From positions 930,001-994,000 of the forward strand of contig JAEVHH010000003.1 in the NCBI GenBank assembly GCA_017607445.1: a stretch of 64,000 nucleotides of DNA, written 5' to 3'. The first letter of the stretch is position 1. Each line of letters opens with the position of its first letter. Below, in pieces: positions 25,590 through 38,792 of this stretch. A program made the position numbers and the translations under genes. This DNA comes from Histoplasma ohiense (lineage: Eukaryota > Ascomycota > Eurotiomycetes > Onygenales > Ajellomycetaceae). The notes under the pieces are model-generated. The model did not search any database, was not told where the DNA came from, and saw nothing but the letters and a program-made list of their open reading frames with translations.

Positions 25590-28057
25590 TTCATTTTTAT
25601 TTACTGACTGACTTTTGATAGATTTTATTAAACTGTTTCAAGTACTTCTGACTGTTCATCAAGTTTTTCTCAGATTCTCAAGAATTATCTGCATCTGTAC
25701 AATCTTTTCATTTGACAAGATATTGTGTTTGATCACAGTACTGATATTTGTCTAATATAGCTTCAACTTCTTATTTCTCTTGCACATCTATAATTATCAG
25801 TTCTGCTTGTGGGATTTGTCTGTTGTGCATGTGATATGGTTTGAGAAGAGAAACATGAAATATGAAATGAATTTCTTTATATTACAGCATGAGTTTCAGT
25901 TTGTACATTTGTGTATCACAGATATCAATTATTTGAAAGAGACTCAAAAATCAATGATCTAGTTTGAGTGAGAATTGCAAGGTGAATATATTTTTTGCAC
26001 ACAGCATTATTCAGTTCTCTATCTTAAAACTTTTTGATATATGATGCTGATTGTAATACTTTTTCTCAGCTGCTTTGACAGCTTTCAGACATTTTCAGAT
26101 TTTGTTCTTCACTTGCTTCATTCATTTCACTTGTTTCATCACTGATTTTGACACACTCATGTTTGAAGGTTCCATGTCTATGCAAAGTTCAGTTGATTGA
26201 CCAATCATTACTTCAGATGATGTCATTTTTATTGATGTGTGAAAGATATTGTTATATGCTCATTGTGTCAGAGAAATCCATTCTATTCAATTATCTTGCT
26301 GGTAGCTGCAATATGTGTGAAGATAATGTTCAATCATCTGATTCAATTGTTCTGTCTGGCTGTTGATTTGCAGATGGAATGCTGTTGATAATTTTTGTTG
26401 AACATGAAGCAGATAACACAATGTTGATCAAAACTTGCTATTTATTAATGAATCTTGATTGCTAATAATGTTTGCAGATAGATCAAAGTTCTTTGCAATT
26501 CTTCATACAATAATATTCACAAGTTCTTCTGCATCTAGCTCTGAAGATGTGGACACAATTATGACTCATTTGATGAATAAATCAACAAATACAACAATAG
26601 CATTATAGATTTGACTTCTCTTTTTATTATCTGACAGGTCTTCAATAAAGTTCATGCTAATTGTATGTCATTTCTTATCTGGCACTGAATGTGATTGTAG
26701 CAACTCATACAGCTTGTGCTGCAGTATCTTGACACATTGACAAACATTGCAAGTTCTCACATATTCTGCAATCTCATCACTCATATCATGCCACAAGTAC
26801 TTGTGTTTAATTGCTTTGATGATTTTGTCACATTCAAAATGATCATCTTGAGAATCATCATGATTCATTTTCATTATTTCATGTCTTACAGCTTTATTTT
26901 GTGATATATAGACTTTATCATCTTTTCTGAACAGATCATCTTTATCTACTGCTCAGATTAAATGATTATCTATACTAGTGTCATCTATCTCTAGTCTTCT
27001 GTGAAGTTCAGATATGTCAGTGTCTCTATTCTGAATCTGCAGTAAAAGTTCAATGATAGATTCAGCTATCTCTTCACAATAGACTATCTCAGACTCAAAT
27101 ATCTTGACAGTTAGAATTTATAACATCAGAGTCTCTAGATTTAATCTCATAACATCTGCAATCTCATTCTCATCTACAGATGTGTTCTTTATTCTGTAGA
27201 GATTATTGTCATCAATGACTATAAACTTCTTCACTCAACAATTTTCATTAGCTTGCAGATCTTTTCACATCATCTTGATACATTGATCTAACTTTGTATT
27301 TTCTTTTATCTTTAGTGATTTAAAGATCTTCTTACACAGCTTCTCTTGCAGAATAGAGAGCTCTGTCAAGAGAGCTGTATATTTTACAAAATCTGAACAA
27401 CAACTTGATGCATCTGTGGGATTATTTTTTCCAGAACAGTGCTCTATTTCAAAATCAAACATTGAGAGTATTTTCATCCAGCAAATCTGACACTCATTTA
27501 GCTGCTTCATTGTCATGAAGCATTGAAGATTGACATGATCAGATAAAACAGTTATTGAGTGTCTGCTATCATATAAGTAGTGACATCATTGTCTGAAAGC
27601 TTCTACAATCAGCAATATTTCTAAATCATATGTTTGATAACATCTTTCTGTTTCTGTGAGCTTTCTAGATCAAAACATGATTGAGTGTCAGTGATCATCA
27701 TTCATTAATTGTGATATTACTGCAGCAATTGCAACATCAGATCCATTCATTTCTATACAGAGTTTTCACTGCAGATCAAAGTGGATCAACAATGATGCTT
27801 TTGTAAAGCATTCTTTTAACTGCAAAATTGCATGCTTGCAGTTTTCATCTAACTGAACAGATGCATTATTCTTCCTCCTTTTCATTTTGTAATCTTTTAA
27901 CAATTCAGTCAGAGGTGCTGTTATTATTGAGAACTTGTATATGAATTGATGATAGAAATTGATAAATTCTAGAAATATTTGCAATTCATTTATAGTTTGT
28001 GGTTCTGACCAATCTAGAATTATGTTGACACAGTGTTTCTCAACAGTAATACTCTGC
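25590..28057 (-). pseudogene. pol of A3, 3' part (RNase H, integrase, chromodomain)
   Basis: Minus-strand remnants: RNase H about 27520-27780, the following connection 27265-27516, integrase about 26040-26880 (TCNVCQCVK), chromodomain about 25610-25770. The frame continues on the other side of A4 at 35195, where reverse transcriptase resumes. Confidence 0.78.
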
Positions 28058-28062
28058 ATGGT

Positions 28063-28333
28063 TGTAAGAGATGGTTGTAGGTATAATTATGGGAGTAGTG
28101 TGAAGTACGCATATAGAATGTTAAGAAGGTAGCAATCTCTATTATTCAAAGCTAATCACTGATCTTCTAATATCTATGGATATCAGTGAGCATTATATAG
28201 ATGACCTTCATGCACTACAGCTGTCTATAATGCTGTGTGCTATGTCTCTTCTCATTAATTCTGATGTGTTCTGTGTTCTTCTATCATCACATAGCTATTT
28301 TCTAATATAGATATCTCTGTTGCATCTATTACA
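28063..28333 (-). repeat. LTR, 3' copy of A4
   Basis: 271 bp; keeps the outer-end CpG in AGTACGCAT, none at the inner end. Confidence 0.93.
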
Positions 28334-28883
28334 ATTATCTTTCTTCTTCAAAGGCCTGGTTCTCAGAGCTTCTTACTGCAATGTATGAAGTTCATAACAT
28401 ATGCTGTGTGGTTAATATTGTATAGAGTTTGCAGAATTGGGCTGAATTAATTGTTGAGATTAATTCTGAAGTGTTGCTGTTTTGGAAGAACATTTTTCCA
28501 TCTTCAGTGTCAATGCAGTTCAATCACAATTTAGACACAACTTCTGAATCCCTTTTCTTTGACTTTTACATCAAAAATTGCACTCCACTGAAAATCATCA
28601 CCAACATCACCACTAACAATTTTTTATTAAAAAAGAATACATCAATTTATCAAATAAAGTACACTGTATCTTTCTATGTGATTTTTATTGTGAAATTTGA
28701 AGTTTTGATTGTGTGGTTGTGTTTTCCATTTTGAGTTGAGTTTTGTGTTGTTGCAATCTCTTTGATCAACATTGTAATATTGATTTCAATCTTCAACATC
28801 TGTTTTTCTTTCTTATTGCTTTTGCTTTTTGCTTCTCCTTCTTCTTTGAACAAGGTCTTGATACTGATTAAAGTTATGATAGA

Positions 28884-30025
28884 ATGTCAGAATCAGCTGT
28901 TTCTGTTGCTGATTTGGGGTCTATGAAGAGTGATATGCTGTCTGCCATTGAGAGCATTTGCTTGGGTTGTCTGGAGAGGTTGCAGAACCCCTCAGTATAC
29001 TCTTGCTTTGTGAACAATGAATGGATATACTGTCACATCTGCCATATATCAAATAGGAGTTGTGCTGCTGTAAGTTTTCTTAAACTGAAGTTGTTATGGA
29101 TGCTAACAGATTATAGATGTCTGAGCACTTTCACAAAACTGGTCAATCTTTGATTGATGAATTTCACAAGATGCTGCTCTTCAATGAAGTTTCAGATGAG
29201 AGATTTGCTATGTATCAAACTGCTGTTGTGAGATTTGTACTTGATGTGCAGGTCTACAAGGATGCAGATGAGGTTCTAGAATTCTATATGAACTCTGATA
29301 ATCTGTTGTCACAGCAGGGTGTGGCATTTGATCATAGCAGTGTTTCAGAAAGTGCATTTTCACATTCTGCTATTACATTGATGTCATCCTCACTGGGCCA
29401 AGATCTTGGTATGTTATTTGAGTTGATTGATAATGTAGGTGAAGATGAGGAAGTGGATGATTCTGTTGAAGTGTTAGAAAGAAATGCAGCAGCATATTGC
29501 TATTGTTGTATTTGACATTTGACAATGTCCCCCCACCATCATTGTGAGTCTGCTGAGAATTGATGCAAAAAATGCAAGCACTGCTTGATGATGAAGCACA
29601 TCTGCATTCCAGTAAGTTATTATTCAAAACAAATATTTTTATGATATATAATATTAACTTTCTATTAGGTGTCAGTGGATGCTGTTGAATTGACTCAGAT
29701 GGTTATCAACACTGCTGAGAATCTAATTGTTGCTGATGTGAATGCTTTGAATGTTGATGTTTTGCAGAGTGCTGTGACTGCAGTGATTAGATTCTTTGCT
29801 GTGAAGATCTGAGAGATTCAATGAGATGGTTCTTCTGAGGCTCTGACTGAAATGATGGTTGATGAGATTCCAGTGACTACATCATCAGTCACAGCTCTCA
29901 AGTCATCATTGAAATGTTGTGCTTCACCAGTTGAGAAAATCTGGGATAATAAGTGGGTTTGTCTTGATGACAATTTTTCAAATGACACTGGTCAAGCTGA
30001 GACAGATCTGTTTTTTAATCCCTGA
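28884..30025 (+). pseudogene. Antisense spliced gene of A4: two-cluster Cys-rich protein (reference copy)
   Basis: Exon 1 28884-29069, intron 47 nt (GTAAGT, branch GCTAAC, TATAG), exon 2 29117-29611, intron 57 nt (GTAAGT, branch ATTAAC, TTAG), exon 3 29669-30025. Joined length 1038 nt, about 345 residues before mutation. Residues 26-60 carry C-x2-C-x11-C-x8-C-x2-C-x6-C, resembling Cys clusters of fungal DNA-binding-type proteins. A second cluster CKKCKHC...HIC ends exon 2. Between them is a soluble, acidic, helical-looking region. Three or four TGA codons replace Arg/Gln codons. The gene points away from the 3' LTR and ends within about 45 bp of the pol stop, tail to tail. Function unknown; a DNA- or RNA-binding accessory is only a guess. 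Confidence 0.8.
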
Positions 30026-30049
30026 GTGGAATAAGTATATCTAGCAGTC

Positions 30050-33000
30050 ATTATTGTCTTCTTCATTTTCATTTACTGACTGACTTCTGATAGATTTTAT
30101 TAAACTGTTCCAAGTACTTCTGGCTGTTCATCAAGTTTTTCTTGGATTTCCAAGAATTATCTGTGTCTGTACAATCTTTTCATTTGACAAGATATTGTGT
30201 TTGACTGTGGTACTGATGCTTGTCTAATATAGCTTCAACTTTTCATTTCTCTTGTGTGTCTATAATTATCAATTCTGCTTGCAGGATTTGTCTGTCGCAT
30301 GCATGATATGATTCGAGAAGGGAAACATGGAATATGGAATGAATTTCTTTATATTGTGGTGTGAGTTTCAGTTTGTACACCTGTGTACTGTGGATATCAA
30401 TTATTTGGAAGAGACTCAAAAATCAATGATCTAGTTTGGGTGAGGATCGCAAGGTGGATATATTTTTTGCATGCAGCATTACTCAGTCCTCTATCTTAAA
30501 GCTTTTTGATATATGATGCTGATTGTAATACTTTTTCTCAGCTGCTTTGACAGCTTTCAGACATTCTTGAATTTTGTTCTCTGCTTGCTTCATCTGTTCC
30601 ACTTGTTTCATTGCTGATTTTGACACATTCATGCTTGGGGGTTCCACATCTATGTGAAGTTCAGTTGGTTGGCTGATCATTGCTTCAGATGGTGTCATTT
30701 TTATTGATGTGTGGAAGGTGTTGTTATATGTCCATTGCATCAGGGGAATCCATTCTATCCAATTATCTTGCTGGTAGCTGCAATATGTGTGAAGATAATG
30801 TTCAATCATCTGGTTCAATTGTTCTGTCTGGCCGTTGGTTTGCGGGTGGAATGCTGTTGATAATTTTCATTGAACATGGAGCAGATAACATAATGTCAAC
30901 CAAAACTTGCTATTTATTAATGAATCTTGATTGCTAATAATGTTCACAGATAGGCCAAAGTTCTTCACAATCTTTCATACAATAATATCTGTGAGTTCTT
31001 CTGCATCTAGCTCTGAAGATGTGGGCACAATTATAACTCATTTGATGAATAAATCAACAAATATGACAATAGCATTATAGATTTGACTTCTCTTTTTATT
31101 ATCTGACAGGCCTTCAATAAAGTCCATGCTAATTGTATGCCATTTCTTATCTGGCACTGGATGTGGTTGTAGCAACCTGTATGGCTTGTGCTGTGGTATC
31201 TTGATGCATTGGCAAACATTGCAAGTTCTCACATATTCTGCAATCTCATCACTCATACCATGCCACAAGTACTTGTGTTTGATTGCTTTGATGGTTTTGT
31301 CACATCCAAAATGGCCACTTTGAGAATCATCATGGTTCATTTTCATTATTTCATGTCTTACAGTCTTATTTTGTGGTATGTAGACTTTATCATCTTTTCT
31401 GAGCAGATCATCTTTATCTACTGCTCAGATCAAACAATTATCTACACTAGCATCACTCATCTCTAGTCTTCTGCAAAGTTCAGACATGCTGATGTTTCTA
31501 TTCTGAATCTGCAGTAAGAGTTCAATGATAGATTCAGCTACCTCTTTGTGATAGACTGTCTCAGACTCAAATATCTTGACAGCTAGAATCTGTGGCATCA
31601 GAGTCTCTAGATTTAATCTCATAACATCTGTGATCTTGTTCTCATCTGCAGATGCATTCTTTATTCTGCAGAAGTTGTTATTATTGATGACTACAGATCT
31701 CTTCATTCAATAATTTTCATTAACTTGCAGATCTTTTTGCATCATCTTGACATATTGATCTAACTTTGTGTTTTCTTTTGTCTTTAGTGATTTAAAGATC
31801 CTCTTATGCAGCTTCTCTTGCAGAGTAGAGAGCTCTGTCAAGAGAGCTGTGTGTTTTACAAAATCTGAACAACAACTTGGTGCATCTGTGGGATTATTTT
31901 TCCCAGAATGATGCTCTATTTCAAAATTGAACACTGAGAGTATTTCCATCCAGTGAATCTGACATCCATTTAGCTGCTTTGTTGTCATGAAGCATTGGAG
32001 GTTGACATGGTCAGATAAAACAGTTATTGAGTGCCTGCTATCATGTAAGTAGTGGCACCATTGCTTGAAAGCTTCTACAATTGGTAATATTTCTAGATCA
32101 TATGTTTGATAACATTTTTCTGTTTCTGTGAGCTTTCTAGACCAAAATGTGATTGGGTGTCAGTGATCATCATTCATTAATTGTGATATTACTGCAGTGA
32201 TTGCAACATCAGATCTGTTCATTTCTATACAGAGTTTTCACTGTGGATCAAAGTGGATCAACAATGATGCTTTTGTAAAGCATTCTTTTAACTGCAAAAT
32301 TGTGTGCTTGCAGTTATTGTCTAACTGGACAGATGTGTTATTCTTCCCTCTTTTCATTTTGTAATCTTTTAACAATTCAGTCAGAGGTGCTGTTATTATC
32401 GAGAACTTGTATATGAATTGACAATAGAAATTGATGAATTCTAGAAATATTTGCAATTTGTTTATAGTTCACAGTTCTGACCAATCTAGGATTGTGTTGA
32501 TGTGGTGTTTCTCAACAGTAATGCTCTGCATGGTAACCACAAAACCCAAAAATCCAATTTCTGTTGCATGGAATGTACACTTACTAAGTTTGGCATATAG
32601 TCTCCATCATCTTAACTGTTCCAGCATGTTCTTAACATGGATGACATGTTCATCAAGTGTGTTTGAATAGATTATGATATCATCAAGATAAGCCATGCAA
32701 TATATGTCTAAAAGGTCACTGAGGGCTTTGTTGATATAAGATTGGAAGGTCACAGAGGCATTGGTTAGTCCAAAAGATAAGACTAGATATTCAAAGTGTT
32801 CATATTGTGTTTGAAATGCTGTTTTCCATTCATCCCTCACTTGTATGCAAATTCTATGATATGTGTCTCTCAGATCCAGTTGTGTATATATTTTGACATC
32901 TGCTAATCTATCAAGTATTTTACTTATCAAGGGCAGTGGATATTGATTCTTGACTGTTATTTCATTCAATCCTTGATAATCTATGCAAAGATGCAGAGTT

Positions 33001-34858
33001 CCATCTTTCTTTGGTGTGAATAACACTGGTGTGTCAGCTGAGCTCTTGGATGAATGTATCCAATTCTTTTTTAATGTCTTTTTGATATATTCTCAGAGGA
33101 CAGAGAGTTCTTGAGATGATAAGTTATATATCAGTTGGTATGAGGGTTCCTTGCCAGGTTTGAGCTCTATGGCATGATCATGAGGTGCATGTTCTGCATC
33201 AGATATGTCTTCTTGAAATACATCAAGATAATCTTTATAATCATCTGGGATATTTGGCTCAGTTGCTGCACTCGCAGCTTGTAATGGTAAAGCAGTGAAT
33301 ATAATATTGCCATCATCAATTAGTGTTGTGAATTCTTTAGCAGTATTCAGATGCATGTGGTTAATATTCAATGCTTTTCTATAGATTCAGCATCTTCACA
33401 TCCAGTCAATATCAGGGTTTGCAGCTTCCAATCATGGCATGCTCAAAATTATGTCATATCCACTAATATCAGCCTCTTTGAAATGGTGGAATTCTTCTTG
33501 AAGAATGTGTTCATCATCAATAATCTTCATTGCAGCTCTTTGTTGTTCATATGATTTAATTTTATGATTATCAACTGCTTCCACCACTTTTGATTTATCT
33601 TCTGTCTTTGAGAAATATTTTGATGCCCAGATGTGGGACATGAAGTTTGCATCTGTGCCAGAATCCACTAGTGTCCACACCATCAATCATTTCATTTCTG
33701 TCAGCATTCATGTATTCATCACCAATAATTGTTTATCTCACAGTCTAGTTGTTCATATTTTCAATGCAGCAGCTGCTTCTACAATTGAGATTGCTGGTTT
33801 TTTGCTTATTGAACTTGATTGCACTTTTCAGAATGTAACATTCAACAATCATTTGCAACATGACTCTTCTTATGACAGTGAGAACACTTCTTCATTCAGT
33901 TATATTTATCTTTCTTGATTTGTTCAGTTGAATCTGTTTGTTCCTCTTGTTTCCTCTTGTTCTGATGGTTGCTAGATTTATCAGAACAATGCTGATTCTC
34001 TATGAATATTGCAGGTCTTTCTTTGTGGATAGCATGCTGTTGCTCTGATATATTTTCCTTGAGAGTCTGTAGAGTTTGAAGCAACTCTTTGTAGTTCTGA
34101 GGCTCTTGATTTTGATGGTTGAGTTCAGTGTGTAATATTTTCAACATCTTACTACACAAGTTATCCATTCTTTGTTCTTTGCTATATGGGGGTAAGTAGT
34201 ATTCTCAGTCTTTGAGATATTTAGAGAAATTGTGTATTGATTGCTATTCTTATTGCTTTGTATTTTGAAATTTTTGACTCATCAATTGATGCTGGTTCTG
34301 TGGATTGTTAATTTGCATTTCTAGGTGTGATAACATATTGTCAAAAGTCAACAGTGTTGCTCCTCCATGTCTCTCATATAATGATATAAAATTCAACCAT
34401 TTCTGCTTAATGTGGGTGTCAAGATAGAGTTTAGCATCATTTATCTTGTGTTCTTCCTTTCAATAATACTGACAGTGGTGTGTAAAGAGAGTCAGCATGT
34501 GATCTTTATAGTTCTTGAATTCTAACATATTTTTTCCTCAATAATAGTCCTTAATCTCCAACCTCAGTGGTGTTTCATTATCATCATTCATATTGTTCAC
34601 AGATCGATTTTGTGGTGGTTCTGTGGTGATATTCTGAGTTAATTGAGGCTTGATAAGAGTATCTCCATGAATCTGCACCTCCAACTTGTTGAGCTGCTGT
34701 TGCACATGCAGAATAGCTAATTGCTGCTCTTGTTCATGGATTTGATCATTCAACTGTTGCAAACACACATTGTGATCATTGGAGGCAGTAGAGGATTCAG
34801 ATTGGTTTTCAAGAGATCTTGCATGTGTTGAGACCATCTTGCATGTTTTAACTAACAT
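30050..34858 (-). pseudogene. gag-pol of A4, degenerate (reference copy)
   Basis: Gag begins near 34858. A zinc knuckle lies at about 33850-33895 (CSHCHKKSH; the final Cys is not verified), protease at 33432-33686 (VDSGTDANF active-site motif, ILSMP), reverse transcriptase at 32607-33026 open for 139 codons with YLDDIIIYS, RNase H and connection at 31707-32260, integrase at 30483-31346 (MNHDDSQSGHFG, CNVCQCIK, MDFIEGLSD; then NQMIEHYLHTY around the last catalytic Glu), and a chromodomain at about 30085-30240 (EAILDKHQYHSQTQYLVK). The chromodomain puts the family among chromoviruses, whose chromodomains direct integration to marked chromatin; that may suit the insertions into heterochromatic repeats seen here. 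Confidence 0.85.
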
Positions 34859-34923
34859 TGTGTGCTTTATTGTAGGTGTGCGTAACAACGGATCACTCAA
34901 ATAAAGTTTAGAGTGATTAGAAT

Positions 34924-35194
34924 TGTAAGAGATGGTTGTAGGTATAATTATGGGAGTAGTGTGAAGTACACATATAGGATGTTAAGAAGGTAGCAATCTC
35001 TATTATTCAAAGCTAATCACTGATCTTCTAATATCTATGGATATCAGTGAGCATTATATAGGCGACCTTCATGTGCTACAGCTGCCTATGATGCTGTGTG
35101 CTATGCCCCTTCTCATTAATTCTGGCGTGTTCTGTGTTCTTCTATCGCCACATAGCTATTTCCTAATATAGATATCTCCGTTGCGCCTATTACA
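34924..35194 (-). repeat. LTR, 5' copy of A4
   Basis: 271 bp; the CpG-richest LTR of the set (GGCGACC, GGCGTG, ATCGCC, CCGTTGCGCC). Confidence 0.93.
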
Positions 35195-37560
35195 ATGGTA
35201 ATCACAAAACCCAAAAATTCAATTTCTGTTGCATGAAATGTACACTTACTAAGTTTGGCATATAGTCTCCATCACCTTAACCATTCCAGCACATTCTTAA
35301 TATGGACAACATGTTCATCAAGTGTGTTTGAATAGATTACAATATTGTCAAGATAAGCCACACAATATACATCTAAAAGATCACTGAGGACTTTGTTGAT
35401 ATAAGATTGAAAGATCACAGAGACATTGATTAGCTTAAAAGATAAGACTAGATATTCAAAATATTCATATCATGTTCAAAATACTGTTTTCCATTCATCC
35501 TCTGCTCATATGTGAATTCTATGATACACATCTCTAAGGTTCAGTTGCATATATATTTTGACACCTGCTAATCTATCAAGTATTTCACTTATCAAGGGCA
35601 GTGGATATTGATTCTTGATCATTATTTCATTCAATTCTCAATAATCTACACAAAGATGCAGAGTTTCATCTTTCTTCAGTGTGAATAACACTGACACATC
35701 AGCTGAGCTCTTGAATAGACATATTCAATTCTTCTCTAACATCTTTTCAATATATTCTTGGAGGACAGAGAGTTCTTGAGGTGATAAGTTATATATCAGT
35801 CAGTATGAGGGTTTCTTGCCAGGTTTGAGCTCTATGGCATGATCATAAGATGCATGTTCCACATCAGATATGTCTTCTCAGAATACATCAAGATAATCTT
35901 TATAATTATCTGAGATATTTGACTCAGTTGCTGCACTCACAGCTTGTAATGATAAGACAGTGAATATAATATTATCATCATCAATTAGTGTTGTGAATTC
36001 TTTAGCAGTATTCAGATGCATATGATTAATATTCAATGCTTTTCTATAGATTCAACATCTTCATACCCAGTCAATATCAGAGTTCACAGCTTTCAATCAC
36101 AGCATGTTCAAAATTACATCATATTCACTAATATCAGCCTCTTCAAAATGATGGAATTCTTCTTGAAGAATGTGTTCATCATTGATAATCTTTATTACAG
36201 CTCTTCATTGTCTATATGATTTAATCTTATGATTATCAACTGCTTTCACTACTTTTGATTTATCTTCTGTCTTTGAGAAATATTTTGATGCCCAGACATG
36301 GGATACAAAGTTCACATCTGTGTCAGAATCCACTAACATTCACATCATCAATCATTCCATTTCTATCAGTATTCATATATTCATCATCAATAATTGTTTA
36401 TCTTGCAGTCTAGTTGTTCATATTCTCAATGCAGCAGCTGCTTCTACAATTGAGATTGTTGATTTTTTGCTTATCAAACTTGATTGCACTTTTCAGAGTG
36501 TAATATTCAACAATCATTTGCAATATGACCCTTCTTATAACAGTGAGAACACTTCTTCATCCAGTTATATTTATCTTTCTTGATTTGTTCAGTTGAACTC
36601 ATTTGTTCCTCTCATTTCCTCTTGTTTCAACAGTTGCTAGATTTATCAGAACAACACTGATTCTCTATGAATATTGCAGATCTTTCTTTGCAAATAGTAT
36701 GCTGTCACTCTGACATATTTTTCTCAAGAGTCTGTAGAGTTCAAAGCAACTCTTTATAGTTCTGAGACTTTTGATTTCAACAGTCAAGTTCTGTGTGTAA
36801 TATCTTCAACATCTTACTACACAAGTTATTCATTCTTTGTTCTTCACTATATGAAGGTAAGTAGTATTCTCAGTCTTCAAAATATTTAGAGAAATCATGT
36901 ATCAATTGCCATTCTTGCTGCTTTGCATTTTGAAACTTTTGACTTGCTAATCAGTGCTGGTTCTGTGGATTGTTAATTTGTATTTCTAGATGTGATAACA
37001 TATCATCAAAAGTCAATGATGTTGCTCCTCCACATCTCTCATACAATGATACAAAATTCAATCATTTCTGCTTAACATGGGCATCAAGATAGAGTTTAGC
37101 ATCATTTATCTTGTGTTCTTCCTTTCAATAATATCAGCAGTGGTGTGTAAAGAGAGTCAACATACAATCTTTATAGTTCTTGAATTCTAATATATTTTTT
37201 CCTCAATAATAGTTCTTAATCTCCAACCTCAGTGGTGTTTCATTATCATCATTCATATCATTCACAGATCGATTTTGCAGTGGTTCTGTGGTGATATCCT
37301 GGGTTAATTGAAGCTTGATGAGAGTATCTTCATGAATCTGTGCTTTCAATTCATTGAGCTGCTGTTGTGCATGCAAAATAGCTAATTGCTGCTCTCATTC
37401 ATAAATTTGATCATTCAACTGTTGCAAACATGCATTGTGATCATTGGAGGCAGTAGAAGATTCAGATTGGTTTTCAAGAGATCTTGTACATGTCAAAACC
37501 ATCTTGCATGTTTTAACTAATGTTGTGTGCTTTATTGTAGATGTGTGTAACAACAGACCA
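35195..37560 (-). pseudogene. gag and 5' pol of A3, continuing beyond A4
   Basis: Reverse transcriptase (35210-35780), protease (about 36060-36350) and gag (about 36600-37560) in minus orientation, heavily mutated. It starts with the A4 target duplication ATGGT and joins 28057. The 5' LTR of A3 follows at 37589. Confidence 0.78.
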
Positions 37561-37588
37561 CTCAAATAAAGTTTAGAGCAATTAGAAT

Positions 37589-37859
37589 TGTAAGAGATGG
37601 TTGTAGATATAATTATGAGAGTAGTGTGAAGTACACATGTAGAATGTTAAGAAGATAGCAATCTCTATTATTCAAAGCTAATCACTGATCTTCTAATATC
37701 TACAGATATCAGTGAGCATTATATAGACAACCTCCACACACTATAACTGTCTATGATGCCATGCACTATGCCTCTTCTCATTAATTCTGGCGTGTTCTGT
37801 GTTCTTCTATCGCCACATAGCTATTTTCTAATATAGATATCTCCGTTGCGCCTATTACA
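37589..37859 (-). repeat. LTR, 5' copy of A3
   Basis: 271 bp; CpGs survive only in the outer 75 bp (GGCGTG, ATCGCC, CCGTTGCG). Confidence 0.92.
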
Positions 37860-37864
37860 CTTGT

Positions 37865-38400
37865 GATTGAATTCAGAAAGATAAATTGTCAATGTAATAT
37901 TCATCTGACAAATTTGATTAAGCCAGTCTAACATTTTGGCTTGAAGTGTAGAATTGAAAAAGAAGGAGTTGAGTTGTTGAAAGACTAACTCTGATGTATG
38001 CTGATAATTCTGACAATGACTCATTCAGAGTTGAAATTTTGCTAATGTGTCATCATTCAATCTGCTATGGATATACCACACTTGATTGAATAGCAAGTCT
38101 ATTGCTCATCCATTGATGTCCAATTTGATGTTTGCTTTTGACTTTCATGTGAGGTAGAGTGCTAGGTCTTTTTTGTATTTATTGAGGATTGAAAGCTTTT
38201 CTCTTGAAGGCTTTTTGTGAGATGTGAATGTAGAAGAAACAGTGAATATAAAAATGCTCATTTCAGCAAGTCATTGTTGCAATTCAGTCATCTGTAGTGT
38301 CTGCTGCTGAAGAATGCTTCATAGATCTAAGTTATTGTCCACTGTGTTTGAATGCAGTGGGTGTTTGTAGAATTGCTTGTAGTTCATTTCAATATCTAAG
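37865..38400 (-). pseudogene. gag of element B, degenerate
   Basis: A minus-strand frame from an ATG near 38388 down to the A3 insertion, broken by several stops. It has no Cys motif in this part (the zinc knuckle is on the far side of A3 near 23.2 kb) and is rich in Gln, Ser and Leu, with helical-looking segments typical of capsid regions. Assignment rests on its position between the 5' LTR and protease. Confidence 0.5.
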
Positions 38401-38792
38401 AACATATAATAATAAAAAAAAAGAAAAGAAATACTTGTAGACACTCAGTTCTCTTGCAGACACTATTTGCAGTATTGCAGTGCTAAGCTTGATCAAGCTT
38501 CTTTGTAAACACTATTCACAGTGTTACAGTTTGTAGACACTTGAGCCTTGTAGAACACAGTTGATTGTGTTTTGAATGCTTAGATATGACAGTCTATATA
38601 ACTAATGATAAGAGCACTCAGGCTCATGAGAAATCTCTTGTAACAACTAGGCACTCAAGTCTGTAAACAACACACTCAGGCATAAGAACTGGTAACAACA
38701 CACTTGAGTGTAAGAACTGATAACAACACACTCAGATGTAAAAACTAATAACAAGACACTTGAGTCTTAAACACAGAAGAATCAATTTGTAA
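38401..38792. other. Untranslated leader of element B
   Basis: Sequence between the gag start and the 5' LTR of B. It contains an array of loosely repeated units built on ACACT(C/T)(A/G)AG and AACTGATAACAACAC (about 38640-38760). No coding frame. Confidence 0.45.

Larger units (their letters stand above)
28063..35194 (-). mobile_element. LTR retrotransposon A4, nested in pol of A3 (best preserved copy)
   Basis: A 7132-bp copy with LTRs 28063-28333 (3') and 34924-35194 (5'), and target duplication ATGGT at 28058-28062 and 35195-35199. The duplication lies in the A3 pol sequence that A4 itself carries intact near 32528. It has the longest surviving frames of the five copies and the most remaining CpGs, consistent with being among the youngest insertions. 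Confidence 0.95.
23598..37859 (-). mobile_element. LTR retrotransposon A3, inserted in element B, carrying nested A4
   Basis: LTRs 23598-23868 (3') and 37589-37859 (5'), target duplication CTTGT at 23593-23597 and 37860-37864. Without A4 the element is about 7.13 kb. Gene order is the same as in A1. Heavily mutated. Confidence 0.93.
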
